From assembly GCF_023824315.1 (NCBI RefSeq), contig NZ_CP098732.1:2852001-2916000 (forward strand): a DNA stretch of 64,000 bases. The letters run 5' to 3'. Numbering within the stretch: the first letter of the stretch is position 1; each line of letters begins with the position of its first letter. The position numbers and the translations under genes were made by a program. The stretch comes from Acinetobacter tibetensis. Lineage in GTDB: Bacteria > Pseudomonadota > Gammaproteobacteria > Pseudomonadales > Moraxellaceae. Below are positions 35,737 to 45,870 of this stretch, one piece after another. The notes beneath the pieces are model-generated. The model worked only from the letters and a program-made list of their open reading frames with translations, had not been told where the DNA came from and searched no databases.

Positions 35737-36879
35737 TTACGGCGTTAGGGCTAAAATTCTAGCAACATTCTGACAGGTTCTTTCCAAATTCTTCTCAGCA
35801 TTTTCTAAAGCGGTTTGCAAATCACATGCCCGATCTACAATCCCTAAAATTGCAGTAAAGCCTTCTGCATAGAGCTCCTCTATGCCCTCACCCACATAAC
35901 CTGCACAAGCAATCACAGGCGTATTCAGTTTTTTGGCAACTTGTGCGACACCATACGGTGTTTTGCCAAATTTGGTTTGGAAATCTATTCCACCCTCTCC
36001 AGTAAAGACAAAATCTGCCCGTTCAATTTTTTCCGCCAATCGTGTTTCTTCTATCACAATTTCCACGCCTGAACGAAGGGTTGCCCCTGCAAATGCCATT
36101 AAGCCAAAACCCAAACCACCTGCGGCACCCGCGCCAGCAACATGAGCATAATCAAGTTGGAGTTGCGATTTAACCAAGCCAGCAAAATACTTTAGGTTCT
36201 GATCCAATTGCTCAACCATGGTTGGTTTTGCCCCTTTTTGCGGAGCAAATACGTAAGCCGCACCGTGTTCACCATAGAGCGGATTATTCACATCACTGGC
36301 AATCAGCATCTCAACTTGTGCCAATCGAGTATCCAAATTCGATAAATCAATCTGGCTAATCTGATGTAATTGTCCGCCCCCCTGAACCACCTCTTTGCCA
36401 GTGACATCTAAAAATCGAACCCCAAGTGCTTGAGCCATACCCATGCCTGCATCATTGGTGACGCTGCCACCGAGTCCAATAATGATTTTTTTAACCCCAT
36501 GATCAAGGGCTAGCTGAATCATTTCCCCTGTTCCAAAGGTCGATGTTAAGGCTGGATTTCGCTCTGAAGGCTCCAGTAAATGAATGCCATTGGCTTTGGC
36601 CATTTCAATCACAGCCGTTCGCCCTTCATCAATCAAGCCAAAATATGTCTCGACTTTCTGTTCGATGAAAGGGCCCGACACACTACAGCTCACCATCTCA
36701 CCGTGCGCAGCAGCAACCAAAGCATCTACTGTTCCCTCACCGCCATCTGCCATGGGGACATGAATATATTTTGCCTCAGGGAAGACACGTTCTAAGCCTC
36801 GTTGCATCGCCTGACATGCTTGTAGCGCAGTCATACTTTCTTTAAAAGAGTCTGGGGCAAGTACAAAGATTTTAGACAT
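35737..36879 (-). CDS. glxK: Glycerate kinase (GarK/GlxK family)
   Basis: Phosphorylates D-glycerate, by family giving 2-phosphoglycerate. The 380 residues show APDSFKESMTA, MADGGEGTVDAL, the glycine-rich GLGGSVTNDAGMGMAQALG, GAGAAGGLGFGL and FTGEGGIDFQTKFGKTPYGV. No glyoxylate carboligase or tartronate reductase gene is nearby, so the glycerate source is not indicated. garK and glxK cannot be told apart by sequence alone. Confidence 0.92.
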   Translation of the reverse strand: MSKIFVLAPDSFKESMTALQACQAMQRGLERVFPEAKYIHVPMADGGEGTVDALVAAAHGEMVSCSVSGPFIEQKVETYFGLIDEGRTAVIEMAKANGIHLLEPSERNPALTSTFGTGEMIQLALDHGVKKIIIGLGGSVTNDAGMGMAQALGVRFLDVTGKEVVQGGGQLHQISQIDLSNLDTRLAQVEMLIASDVNNPLYGEHGAAYVFAPQKGAKPTMVEQLDQNLKYFAGLVKSQLQLDYAHVAGAGAAGGLGFGLMAFAGATLRSGVEIVIEETRLAEKIERADFVFTGEGGIDFQTKFGKTPYGVAQVAKKLNTPVIACAGYVGEGIEELYAEGFTAILGIVDRACDLQTALENAEKNLERTCQNVARILALTP

Positions 36880-36924
36880 AGCAGTTGTGCTTTTTAAGAT
36901 GAATTATCCTCAATCATACGCAAT

Positions 36925-36949
36925 AAAAAAGAGTGCATATAGCACTCTT
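36925..36949 (-). terminator. Terminator of the HdeD-like gene
   Basis: On the minus strand AAGAGTGC / GCACTCTT followed by TTTT; 24 bp after the stop at 36974. Confidence 0.8.
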
Positions 36950-36973
36950 GTTCCACTTAATCATCTGTAATAA

Positions 36974-37546
36974 TTACACATCAGCCGAACTCTTGGGTAC
37001 TTCATGCTTAATATAAGAGGCCAAAGTGAGGTAGTTGATGCCTTGAAATAGAATATCTATCGCCAAAAACATACCCAACACCCAAAATGGTGCTGTCGGT
37101 GACATTAAGATAATTACCCCTGTAATAAAGGTCAGAATTCCAGAGAAAAGCGTCCAGCCCCAACCTGCCAAAGGCTTGAGTATAAAGGCATTAACACTCC
37201 GTACAATCCCTGCGATCACTAAAAAAATAGCCAAGAGACTGGTCAATACAATGGCAGTTTTGACAGGTGTGGTAAAGGCATAATAACCCGCGATCAGATA
37301 GAAAATAGCAAATGCAGCCCAAAGCCAACGATAGCCTCCTTCAAAGATTTTAAAAGCCGCGACCAAATGCAGCACACCACCTACCATCATTAAGATACCA
37401 AACAAATAAACTGCGGACAGCGTGGCAAAAGGTAAATAGGCGAGCAACACCAAACCAAATAAAGTCAGGAGTACACCTAAGACCAAGTACCATTTCCGAT
37501 TTTCATGTAATTGATGACGAATAAGATCATTTCCAACTGTTTTCAT
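36974..37546 (-). CDS. HdeD-family (DUF308) membrane protein
   Basis: A 190-residue inner-membrane protein with six predicted helices in three hairpins, each with the GxxxxxxG-rich DUF308 pattern (VLGVLLTLFGLVLLAYLPF, FGILMMVGGVLHLVAAFK, FSGILTFITGVIILMSP). In E. coli HdeD contributes to acid resistance at high cell density; here only family membership is shown. The frame starts with a TTG at 37558, but the ATG at 37546 is more likely. Three DnaA boxes lie 83-131 bp upstream of this start. Confidence 0.85.
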   Translation of the reverse strand: MKTVGNDLIRHQLHENRKWYLVLGVLLTLFGLVLLAYLPFATLSAVYLFGILMMVGGVLHLVAAFKIFEGGYRWLWAAFAIFYLIAGYYAFTTPVKTAIVLTSLLAIFLVIAGIVRSVNAFILKPLAGWGWTLFSGILTFITGVIILMSPTAPFWVLGMFLAIDILFQGINYLTLASYIKHEVPKSSADV

Positions 37547-37628
37547 AATTTTTCTCAAGTACTTACAATGGAATGCAATTATTGTGGTCTTTTTTTCCGT
37601 AACTGTCTGTTATCAATCTGCATCTTTT

Positions 37629-37677
37629 TTATCCACATTAGTCTTCCCTTCTGTGGATAAAAAAGCACTTATACACA
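37629..37677. promoter_or_regulatory. Cluster of three perfect DnaA boxes
   Basis: TTATCCACA (37629-37637, plus), TTATCCACA on the minus strand (37652-37660) and TTATACACA (37669-37677, plus) all match TTATNCACA exactly within 49 bp. The first two are inside a perfect 14-bp inverted repeat (37624-37637 and 37652-37665) with a 14-bp spacer. The cluster lies in the 134-bp gap between the metallopeptidase stop and the hdeD-like start. Confidence 0.7.
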
Positions 37678-37680
37678 GCT

Positions 37681-38439
37681 TTATTTAATCCAACCAATTT
37701 CCAGTGCTGTAATTTCGTTGAGTAGCGTATCTTGTAAACGATCTGGCATTTTACTTTTCTCGGCAGAAACAGGAATATGCCCCGCCATTAACTCTGCTTT
37801 GGCTTGTGGAAATAAAGGCTGTTGTTTCGGATAAGCATAGCCTTGAGGATAGAGCGGTTGTCCTGTCGCAGCGTCATATTTATCGGTTGCACCAAAGGCA
37901 TGTAATAGCTCATGTACCAAAACAATTTGATTCTGCTCATTTTGTTTTTTACTGGCATACAAATTCACTGCACCAATACGCCCCTTTTCCAAAGCAGTAG
38001 AGTGTTTTAATTCACGTGTGCGTTCGGGATCGTAATAATTTAAATACAGCGTGACAGCAGGAGCACCATCACTGCGCTCATGCTGTTGCCAATCATAAAA
38101 GCGGAATTTAAGACTCCACAATATGATATCGAGCATGTTCGCCTGCTCTGGTACCTTCGGTGGTTTTTGGGTTAATTCACGCCCTAAATTTAAATAAACC
38201 TGAATAGGTTGACCACGATAATGTGCTGACATTTGCTGGAGATAAGGCTGCACAGTCGCAAGATCACTTAAAGATAATTGTTGAATATATTGTTGCGTAC
38301 TGGCTTGATCATCGGCATTAATAGGATGCAGCAATACAATAATCGGTTTATCCCAGTTCTGATTTTGATCGCGCCAAGCGTTTACTGCCACAATTAACAA
38401 AATCAGCAATAGACATAAAATTCTAATTTTTTTCCACAT
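37681..38439 (-). CDS. Membrane-anchored putative zinc metallopeptidase (HExxHxxGxxD)
   Basis: A 252-residue protein with one N-terminal membrane anchor (residues 4-20) and an exported domain. The zinc-site motif is HELLHAFGATD: His176, Glu177, His180 and Asp186 in the third-ligand position, the HExxHxxGxxD form known in snapalysin-type metzincins. The motif follows the strand QIVLV, as expected. The rest of the protein does not match a family I know. It starts 5 bp after the NYN gene stop, so both are likely co-translated. Confidence 0.7.
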   Translation of the reverse strand: MWKKIRILCLLLILLIVAVNAWRDQNQNWDKPIIVLLHPINADDQASTQQYIQQLSLSDLATVQPYLQQMSAHYRGQPIQVYLNLGRELTQKPPKVPEQANMLDIILWSLKFRFYDWQQHERSDGAPAVTLYLNYYDPERTRELKHSTALEKGRIGAVNLYASKKQNEQNQIVLVHELLHAFGATDKYDAATGQPLYPQGYAYPKQQPLFPQAKAELMAGHIPVSAEKSKMPDRLQDTLLNEITALEIGWIK

Positions 38440-38444
38440 TTATT

Positions 38445-39248
38445 TTAAGCACTCTGCTTCTTCATTTTTCTTAAATACATCTGGCTCATATCTACTTTTG
38501 TTTCAAAAAGATTAAGCGTTTTAATTAAGCCTGATAATTTTGCTCTACCATAATTACGAGAATCAAATTCAGGTTTTACAGCGCTGATATATTGTCCAAC
38601 CATACTTAAATTTGCCCATCCATTTTCATCTGCATTATCTTTCACTGCTTTATAGATTAAATTTAAAGTTGCACGATCCATTATATCTGTCGTGGTAGTA
38701 TCCTTAACTGAAGAAACAGCTTTTACATCGGATATTTTATTTGTATCTAATATCTTCTTTACTTGAAGATTTACAATTTCATAATCTTCCGTATTCTTTA
38801 GATCACTCTCGGAAATCAAATTTTCAACAAAAACAAATTTATCACAGGCCTTTTTAAATGCCTCTGGTGTAGATTTTTTACCAAAACCATAAACACTTAA
38901 ACCATTTTCACGAATACGCGAAGCTAAAGGTGTAAAGTCACTGTCACTCGACACGATACAAAACCCATCTAATGCCCCAGCATAGAGTAAGTCCATTGCA
39001 TCAATGATTAAAATCATGTCCGTTGCATCTTTACCTTTTGTGTAGGCAAATTGCTGAACGGGAGTAATGGCATGAGGCAACAAAACATCACGCCATTTCT
39101 TTAATGTTTCACTACTCCAATCCCCATAAACACGCTTTACGCTTGCAATTCCATATTTAGCCACTTCTTCTAATACTAATGAAATAGCACTAATCGATGA
39201 ATTATCTGCATCAATTAGTACTGCAAACTTCTTTGTTTGAATATCCAC
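38445..39248 (-). CDS. NYN-domain ribonuclease-like protein with C-terminal LOTUS/OST-HTH-like domain
   Basis: A 267-residue protein. Residues 7-150 form a NYN (PIN-like) nuclease domain with acidic residues Asp13, Asp15 (VLIDADN), Asp77 (DATDMILIIDAMD), Asp102 and Asp104 (VSSDSDFTPLA). Residues about 190-265 resemble an OST-HTH/LOTUS winged helix (LIYKAVKDNADENGWANLSMVGQ in two parts, then FDSRNYGRAKLSGLIKTL). LabA-like proteins with this build process RNA. Codon use is more AT-rich than its neighbours. Confidence 0.85.
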   Translation of the reverse strand: MDIQTKKFAVLIDADNSSISAISLVLEEVAKYGIASVKRVYGDWSSETLKKWRDVLLPHAITPVQQFAYTKGKDATDMILIIDAMDLLYAGALDGFCIVSSDSDFTPLASRIRENGLSVYGFGKKSTPEAFKKACDKFVFVENLISESDLKNTEDYEIVNLQVKKILDTNKISDVKAVSSVKDTTTTDIMDRATLNLIYKAVKDNADENGWANLSMVGQYISAVKPEFDSRNYGRAKLSGLIKTLNLFETKVDMSQMYLRKMKKQSA

Positions 39249-39292
39249 AATTCCCCCAATTTTTTACTTTCTTATATGAATGATTGTGACAT

Positions 39293-39319
39293 AAAAAATG
39301 CCCACCGAAGTGAGCATTT
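39293..39319 (-). terminator. Terminator of topA
   Basis: On the minus strand AAATGCTCAC-TTCG-GTGGGCATTT (one G-T pair) followed by T, 20 bp after the topA stop. Confidence 0.9.
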
Positions 39320-39339
39320 ATATTCAATACCTTAAGTCG

Positions 39340-41985
39340 TTAAGCCTCAACCCATTTTCCATCTTGGAAAACCAAAGACCATTTGGTTTGTTTCCCTTCT
39401 GGCGTTTCCGAACCAATATATTGTGCTTGGTTTTTACGGCTAAATTTCACCAATGTTGGATTCCCTTCTGGGTCAACATCGGGTGCCTGCAAAATAAACT
39501 GATACTTCGGATCAAGTTGATCAGCAACACTACGAAGCTCCGAAACTTTAGGTGCACGTGTTTCACGTACTTTCGGGAACTTACTTGCTGCCAAGAATAG
39601 ACCTGCCGCTCCATCACGCAGAACAAAAAAGTCATCATGCTTGGTCGAGCGTAAGTGTTCCATCTTGATTGGGTCCACACGTGGAGGTGCAGGCTGACCG
39701 CTTTTCAAAACCTTGCGGGTATTGTCACAGCTCATGCAAGCAAAGTACGGCCCAAAACGACCTGTCTTAAGTTGCATTTCACCATCACACTTATCACATG
39801 GAATGGTTGGACCATCATAACCTTTGATTTTGAACTCACCTTCTTCCAGTTCAAAACCCGCACAATCAGGATTGTTACCACAAACATGTAGTTTACGACC
39901 ACCATCAATGACATAACTGTCCATCGCTGTTGCGCAAATCGGACAGCGTTTTTTCGACATCAAGTCTGCTGTTTCTGCGGCATCATCATCAGACAACGCT
40001 GCAAGTGATTCGACTGGGGTTAAGTTCAAAGTACCTTTACAGCGCTCTTTCGGTGGCAAGTTATAGCCTGAACACCCTAAGAAGACACCGGTAGTCCCTG
40101 TACGAATCTGCATTGGTCGAGAACATTCTGGACAATGTACTGCATCAACTTCCACAGGTTGATTGCGGCGCATACCACTTTCACCTTGTGCATTGGTCAG
40201 ACGCGTTTTGAAATCACCATAGAAACTGTCAAGCAACTCTTTCCAGTTACGTTCGCCATCGGCCACTTTATCCAACTGACCTTCTAAGTCCGCGGTAAAG
40301 TCATAGTTCATGAGGTTATTGAAACTTTCATCCAAACGATCAGTAACAATCTCACCCATTTTTTCTGCATATAGACGACGGTTTTCCAGTTTCACATAAC
40401 CACGGTCTTGAATAGTAGAAATAATCGCAGCGTAAGTTGATGGTCGACCAATGCCCTTTTTCTCAAGCTCTTTCACCAATGACGCTTCAGTAAAACGTGC
40501 AGGCGGCTTGGTAAAGTGTTGTGATGGATCTAGTTTTTCCAGATTCAATACCTCACCCACTTTCACCGCAGGCAATAGCACATCATCATCGGATTTGTTT
40601 TGACCACGAACTTTGGTAAAACCGTCAAACACCAAGGTGCGACCTTTGGCTTTCAGTTCAACACCATTGGCATCGACCAAAATTGTGGAAGATAGATATT
40701 CGGCTGGTGTCATCTGACATGCCACGAATTGGCGCCAGATTAAATCATATAAACGTTGTGCATCACGTTCCACCCCCACCAAACTATCGCCTTTTAAACC
40801 GACATTGGATGGACGAATGGCTTCATGCGCTTCTTGTGCACCCGCTTTATTGCCATAACGGTTTGGCTTCGCAGGTATATATTTTTTACCAAACTCAGTC
40901 TCAATATGGTGACGCACCATATTTACCGCATCGTCACTTAAAAAAGTCGAGTCGGTACGCATATAGGTAATGAAACCTGCTTCGTACAAACGTTGCGCCA
41001 ACATCATGGTTTTCTTAACTGAAAAACCTAAACGTGTGCTGGCTGCTTGCTGTAAAGTCGAGGTGATATACGGCGCACTCGGATTAACCTTGGTCGGTTT
41101 ATCTTCACGTGCTGAAACTTTGTAATCTGCATCTTTCAAAATTTTCAATAAAGCATCAGTTTCTGCTTTATTGCGTAATTTGAGAGCCTTACCTGCTTGC
41201 TTTACCGCCTCTAAACGAATTTCATCGCTTGAAGATTTAGTATCTGCAAATACCTGCCAATATTCTTCAGGAATGAAGGCACGAATTTCACGCTCACGTT
41301 CTACGACCAGTTTGACTGCTACAGACTGTACTCGTCCTGCGGATAGACCACGCGCAATTTTCTCCCACAATAAAGGAGAAATCATAAAGCCAACCACACG
41401 GTCTAGAAAACGGCGTGCCTGTTGGGCATTGACTTTATTGGTGTCTAAACGTGCTGGATGCTTAAAGGCTTCTTGAATGGCATTTTTGGTAATTTCGTTA
41501 AACACTACACGTTGATAACGTGAATCATCACCGCCAATGACTTCTTTTAAATGCCACGCAATCGCTTCCCCTTCACGGTCCAAGTCCGTTGCGAGATAAA
41601 CTTCATCAACTTGCGATGCCAGTTTTTTTAATTCAGCAACCACATTTTCTTTGCCCGGAAGCACTTCATAATGTGCCTTCCAGTCATGTTCAGGATCAAC
41701 CCCCATACGGTTGACCAAGGCTTGTTGTGCTTTTTCAGCCTTTTGTACTTCGGTCAGTTTGGTTCGAGTTGCTGTAGTTTTCTTATCCGCAGTTTTACCT
41801 GAACCACCCGTCGGCAAGTCACGCACATGACCTACAGAGGATTTTACAATGTAATTTGGGCCTAAATATTTGTTGATTGTTTTCGCTTTTGCAGGCGACT
41901 CCACAATCACTAAGGCACGTTTATTCCCAGCATCAGAAGATTTTGCTGTTGTGCTTTTGGATGTGGATCGAGGAGCATTCGCCAT
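39340..41985 (-). CDS. topA: DNA topoisomerase I TopA
   Basis: Type IA topoisomerase that relaxes negative supercoils. The 881 residues show an N-terminal TOPRIM domain ([32 protein letters not shown]), the catalytic tyrosine in [11 protein letters not shown], the [26 protein letters not shown] block, and three C-terminal zinc-ribbon units with paired CxxC motifs (CPEC, CPIC, CDKC), followed by a long C-terminal extension. The start [15 protein letters not shown] includes a short basic leader before the TOPRIM domain. Confidence 0.97.
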   Translation of the reverse strand: MANAPRSTSKSTTAKSSDAGNKRALVIVESPAKAKTINKYLGPNYIVKSSVGHVRDLPTGGSGKTADKKTTATRTKLTEVQKAEKAQQALVNRMGVDPEHDWKAHYEVLPGKENVVAELKKLASQVDEVYLATDLDREGEAIAWHLKEVIGGDDSRYQRVVFNEITKNAIQEAFKHPARLDTNKVNAQQARRFLDRVVGFMISPLLWEKIARGLSAGRVQSVAVKLVVEREREIRAFIPEEYWQVFADTKSSSDEIRLEAVKQAGKALKLRNKAETDALLKILKDADYKVSAREDKPTKVNPSAPYITSTLQQAASTRLGFSVKKTMMLAQRLYEAGFITYMRTDSTFLSDDAVNMVRHHIETEFGKKYIPAKPNRYGNKAGAQEAHEAIRPSNVGLKGDSLVGVERDAQRLYDLIWRQFVACQMTPAEYLSSTILVDANGVELKAKGRTLVFDGFTKVRGQNKSDDDVLLPAVKVGEVLNLEKLDPSQHFTKPPARFTEASLVKELEKKGIGRPSTYAAIISTIQDRGYVKLENRRLYAEKMGEIVTDRLDESFNNLMNYDFTADLEGQLDKVADGERNWKELLDSFYGDFKTRLTNAQGESGMRRNQPVEVDAVHCPECSRPMQIRTGTTGVFLGCSGYNLPPKERCKGTLNLTPVESLAALSDDDAAETADLMSKKRCPICATAMDSYVIDGGRKLHVCGNNPDCAGFELEEGEFKIKGYDGPTIPCDKCDGEMQLKTGRFGPYFACMSCDNTRKVLKSGQPAPPRVDPIKMEHLRSTKHDDFFVLRDGAAGLFLAASKFPKVRETRAPKVSELRSVADQLDPKYQFILQAPDVDPEGNPTLVKFSRKNQAQYIGSETPEGKQTKWSLVFQDGKWVEA

Positions 41986-42021
41986 AGTTAACCGTTTTTC
42001 CTATTTCAGTGAATCTAAAAA

Positions 42022-42471
42022 TTAAAGTTCAGCCAAAGAATGTAAATATGCTTTGATGTCTTCCAATTGGGCTGCTAATAAGTCAGCTTCTTCGTCCCAA
42101 TAGATTCCTACACAGTTTGCCTGCATATCAATAGCATAAATGCCCTTTAATGCAATGGGAAAATTATTAAATTTTTCATCACCATGCACCACCTTGAGCT
42201 GCTGATCTTCAACACGGGCACGCATCAGCGGCAAACGTGCATCTGGAATCAGGACACTATAATAAGCAACCATACTGGCACGATTTGAAGATGCCAACGG
42301 AATTTTAGTCCAATCTGGTGCTGCCACTAAGCGTGGGTGTAATCCCATTTTCCGTGCTTTTTCACGCATTAAGCCCAATGCTTTTTCTCGAGGGCTAACG
42401 CGGAGTCCCAAAATTGACCCGAGCACAAACACAATAATGACAACAGCAACCCAAATTCCTGTATTTTCCAT
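42022..42471 (-). CDS. Conserved membrane-anchored protein upstream of topA
   Basis: A 149-residue protein with one N-terminal helix (WVAVVIIVFVLGSILGL) and a soluble domain probably on the cytoplasmic side, judging by the basic residues after the helix (RVSPREKALGLMREKARKMG). The segments PDWTKIPLASSNRASMVAYY and GIYWDEEADLLAAQLEDIKAY (the last split in use) have no family I recognise. It is 36 bp before topA on the same strand, so the two may be co-transcribed. Confidence 0.75.
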   Translation of the reverse strand: MENTGIWVAVVIIVFVLGSILGLRVSPREKALGLMREKARKMGLHPRLVAAPDWTKIPLASSNRASMVAYYSVLIPDARLPLMRARVEDQQLKVVHGDEKFNNFPIALKGIYAIDMQANCVGIYWDEEADLLAAQLEDIKAYLHSLAEL

Positions 42472-42541
42472 AGCAAAACCTTTTTTGTCTTTTATTAGAG
42501 TTGCATAAGCACAATATAAAACGCAAGTTGGAACGATGAAA

Positions 42542-43534
42542 TTAATTTAGGAACATTTCATGACTATATAAGACTTCATGTCCATTCCAGTAAATATAAC
42601 CTTTTTCAATCAACTCTTTGAGTAACAAACGCACATCTGCTTTAGGAAACATTTGCTCTAATAAATCACGTAAGGCATAGATGTCTTTCGGCTTATCATT
42701 TTTCAATTCGCGTAGCTTTTTCGCGACTTCAAGCTGTACAGGATCTATTTTTCCAAAATCTTTAAACAAAGCATCTTGTGCTTGTTGCACGTCTGGTACT
42801 GAAGATGCCAATTCGGCTGAACTCTGTAACAGTTCTACCGCTTGCGCTAAATTACTTGAGCTCACCAACGCTGCTTGATCTTGTTCAAGATGTAACAGTG
42901 CCCATTGCTTTAATACTTTTTTACGAAAATTAATCTGCTCATCATAACGTTTCACAATTTTCAGATTAATCAACATGCCCACCAAGTGCTGTGCTTTTTC
43001 AGGCACCACTTGCAAGATATTCATAACCGAGTTTTTTAGTGAATCGATGGTATTGGGTTTACCTGGCATTTTCGCCAAAGCATCGCAGTATTGCTTGACC
43101 ATTTTTAAGTACGGTTTACTTTGAATGACATCCAAGCTTGGAATTTTGTATTTGGGTTTGCTGATTTCAGCCGCATCTTGAATTTGAATCAAGCTACAAG
43201 TCAGTGCCGAACCACGCATCAACTCGATTAAAACAGCACTGGTTTTTGCTGCCGAAATCACTTCGACATGCGTATCCGGTTCGAGTAAAGCCATTAACTG
43301 TCCAACGACCACCGCATATTCAAACTCTTTCTCTTTGGCTTGAGCAGTTTCTAAAATCACCACTTGCCCTGTATTGACCCACATTGCAAATTCAGTCAGA
43401 TCTTCCAACGTATATGCAAACTGACCGTTGCAATTAAACAAATACAAAGTCGGATAATGCTGCACCAGATCGCGCAGCATCTTTGCCGTTGGCATATTAT
43501 TTTCTAGATCGAACAAAACCGCTTTAGCAGACAT
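42542..43534 (-). CDS. PIN-like protein of unknown function
   Basis: A 330-residue protein starting MSAKAVLFDLENNMPTAKML. The strand plus acidic FDLENN (Asp9, Glu11) and the later EFEYAVVVGQLMALLEPDTHVEVISA look like a PIN/NYN-type nuclease core, with some catalytic positions uncertain. The C-terminal 50 residues (YALRDLLEQMFPKADVRLLLKELIEKGYI) look like a winged helix. The frame runs back to 43591 without better support. No known name can be assigned. Confidence 0.65.
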   Translation of the reverse strand: MSAKAVLFDLENNMPTAKMLRDLVQHYPTLYLFNCNGQFAYTLEDLTEFAMWVNTGQVVILETAQAKEKEFEYAVVVGQLMALLEPDTHVEVISAAKTSAVLIELMRGSALTCSLIQIQDAAEISKPKYKIPSLDVIQSKPYLKMVKQYCDALAKMPGKPNTIDSLKNSVMNILQVVPEKAQHLVGMLINLKIVKRYDEQINFRKKVLKQWALLHLEQDQAALVSSSNLAQAVELLQSSAELASSVPDVQQAQDALFKDFGKIDPVQLEVAKKLRELKNDKPKDIYALRDLLEQMFPKADVRLLLKELIEKGYIYWNGHEVLYSHEMFLN

Positions 43535-43667
43535 AAATACAGAATCATGAGAGATAAGCAAAGAGCGTGCATTAGAACGGGAAGCGGGCAAAAGGTCAAG
43601 CCTTGCCCTCGTTCCCTTGTTTGAAATGCATAGGATTAAGCCATGCCGCTCAAAGCTTCAAACTAGA

Positions 43668-43913
43668 TCAATAGTGTGGTGGTATATTGCTGAAAGGATC
43701 AAAAGCTTCGATCCCTTCAGATAAATCGGCAGATTCCACACGTTGATAAAGAAACTGCATTTGTTTTTTTAAATCAGCAATTTCGGCATGTTGGCGAATC
43801 ACTTGTTCATTGAGTTGTTCAACTAAATCATCTAAAAATGCAATTCGGACTTGCAAATCTTCAATGGGTGCGGACAATGACGCCTGATTATCTAGATTTT
43901 GTTGCTTAGTCAT
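43668..43913 (-). CDS. slyX: SlyX family protein
   Basis: An 81-residue coiled-coil protein of the SlyX family (IEDLQVRIAFLDDLVEQLNE and IADLKKQMQFLYQRV form the heptad stretch; the tail ends FSNIPPHY). Its function is unknown in all bacteria despite wide conservation. Divergent from uup. Confidence 0.9.
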   Translation of the reverse strand: MTKQQNLDNQASLSAPIEDLQVRIAFLDDLVEQLNEQVIRQHAEIADLKKQMQFLYQRVESADLSEGIEAFDPFSNIPPHY

Positions 43914-43946
43914 TCAAAGTCCTCATTTGAGATTTCAGGAAACATT

Positions 43947-45857
43947 ATGGCCTATATTACTTTAAGGGATGTCCAGCTTGCATTCGGTGGACCTGCCCTA
44001 CTCGATGGCGCGAATTTTAACCTAGAACGCGGCGAACGGGTGTGTTTGATTGGCCGTAATGGTGAAGGTAAGTCTACGCTACTTAAACTAATTGAAGGTA
44101 CTTTATTGCCTGATTCTGGCGAAGTTGCTATTCAAAATGGCTTAACGGTGTCTATGTTGGCACAAGACGTCCCTATGGATTCTGGCAAAGTCGCAGACAT
44201 TGTGGCAGACGGCGCAGGTGAAGCTGCCACTGTACTTAAAGCATACCACGAAGCATGTGATGCCTGCATCTTAGGTGATATGGAAGCATGCGATCGCATG
44301 GGCAATTTACAGCATAAATTGGATCAACTCGATGGCTGGGCTTTAGAAAATAAAGTCAATTCCATTTTAAGTAAGATGGGACTAGACCCAAATGCCGATT
44401 TGGCCGATTTATCGGGTGGACGTAAGCGTCGTGTGCTGTTAGCACGTGCCTTACTGACTCAACCAGACGTTCTGTTACTGGACGAACCGACCAACCATTT
44501 GGATGTAGAAAGCATTGAATGGTTAGAAAAATTCTTACTCGATCAAAATAACCTAACCCTCTTATTTATCTCGCATGACCGTTCATTTGTGGACAGTATT
44601 GCCACCCGTATTGTCGAGCTTGATCGTGGGACTTTACGTAGCTACGAAGGTAACTATTCGCGCTACTTAGACCTCAAAGCACAACAAATGGAAGCCGAAG
44701 AAAAACAAAATGCGTTGTTCGATAAACGATTAGCTGAAGAAGAAGTATGGATTCGCCAAGGGATTAAAGCCCGTCGTACCCGTAATGAAGGTCGTGTCCG
44801 CGCCTTAAAAGCGCTGCGTGAAGAATCCAAAGCACGTCGTTTCCAGCAAGGCAAAGTCAGCATGGCAACCCAAGATGCCAATCGTTCTGGGAAATTGGTG
44901 TTTGATATTGAACACCTCAGTGTTTCTTACGGTGACAACCTACTGATCAAGGATTTCTCTGCGTTGGTGATGCGTGGCGACCGCATTGGTTTAGTTGGGG
45001 ATAACGGTGTTGGAAAAACCACCTTAATTAAAGCCATTTTAGGTCAAATTGAACATGGTGGTTCAGTCAAAACAGGTACACAGCTTGAGATTGCCTATTT
45101 TGACCAATTGCGTAATGCGCTTGACCTTGAAAAAACCGTGATGGCCAATGTGTCAGAAGGCTCTGACTTTGTCGATGTAAATGGTAACCGTCGTCATATC
45201 TACAGCTACTTACAAGACTTCCTATTTTCGCCAGAACGCGCACGTACGCCAGTCAAAGCACTCTCTGGTGGTGAAAGGAACCGCATTCTGTTAGCCAAGT
45301 TGTTACTCAAACCATCCAATTTAATCGTGATGGATGAGCCAACCAATGATTTGGATATGGTTACGCTAGAATTGCTGGAAGAGATGCTGTCTGATTATAA
45401 AGGCACCTTATTGCTCATTTCGCATGACCGTGCCTTTATGGACAACGTAGTCACTTCAACTTGGGTGTTTGATGGCAAAGGCAATATTGATGAGTACATT
45501 GGTGGTTATCAGGATTACCTAGAACAACGTCCAGATCAGAAAGTGGTTGATCAAAAAAGTGATGTGAAAAAGGCTCAAGCCAAAGCTGAAGCGGCTGCCG
45601 CAGCAGCAACGCCTGCGCCGAAAAAGGTGAAACTGAGCTATAAAGATCAACGAGAACTCGATAGCCTACCTGCGGAAATTGAAGCTCTGGAAGCTGAACA
45701 AACTCAACTTTCAGACAAGTTGGCAGATGGTTCTTGGTTTGTTTCAAATGCCGATGCCGCGACTCAAGCGTCACAGCGTCTGACTGAAATTGAAGAACAG
45801 TTACTTGAAAAATTGGAACGTTGGGATAGATTAGAAAACCTCAGCAAAGGCAACTAA
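43947..45857 (+). CDS. uup: ABC-F family ATPase Uup
   Basis: Soluble twin-ATPase ABC-F protein acting on ribosomes or DNA intermediates; Uup is linked to suppression of transposon precise excision and ribosome function. The 636-residue product has two ATPase cassettes: Walker A GRNGEGKST and GDNGVGKTT, signatures LSGGRKRRVLL and LSGGERNRILL, Walker B VLLLDEPTNHLD and LIVMDEPTNDLD, plus a C-terminal coiled coil (residues 560-636) characteristic of Uup. AGGAAA precedes the ATG at 43947; the longer frame from 43899 would overlap slyX. Confidence 0.95.
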   Translation: MAYITLRDVQLAFGGPALLDGANFNLERGERVCLIGRNGEGKSTLLKLIEGTLLPDSGEVAIQNGLTVSMLAQDVPMDSGKVADIVADGAGEAATVLKAYHEACDACILGDMEACDRMGNLQHKLDQLDGWALENKVNSILSKMGLDPNADLADLSGGRKRRVLLARALLTQPDVLLLDEPTNHLDVESIEWLEKFLLDQNNLTLLFISHDRSFVDSIATRIVELDRGTLRSYEGNYSRYLDLKAQQMEAEEKQNALFDKRLAEEEVWIRQGIKARRTRNEGRVRALKALREESKARRFQQGKVSMATQDANRSGKLVFDIEHLSVSYGDNLLIKDFSALVMRGDRIGLVGDNGVGKTTLIKAILGQIEHGGSVKTGTQLEIAYFDQLRNALDLEKTVMANVSEGSDFVDVNGNRRHIYSYLQDFLFSPERARTPVKALSGGERNRILLAKLLLKPSNLIVMDEPTNDLDMVTLELLEEMLSDYKGTLLLISHDRAFMDNVVTSTWVFDGKGNIDEYIGGYQDYLEQRPDQKVVDQKSDVKKAQAKAEAAAAAATPAPKKVKLSYKDQRELDSLPAEIEALEAEQTQLSDKLADGSWFVSNADAATQASQRLTEIEEQLLEKLERWDRLENLSKGN

Positions 45858-45870
45858 TTTAATGCTCAAT

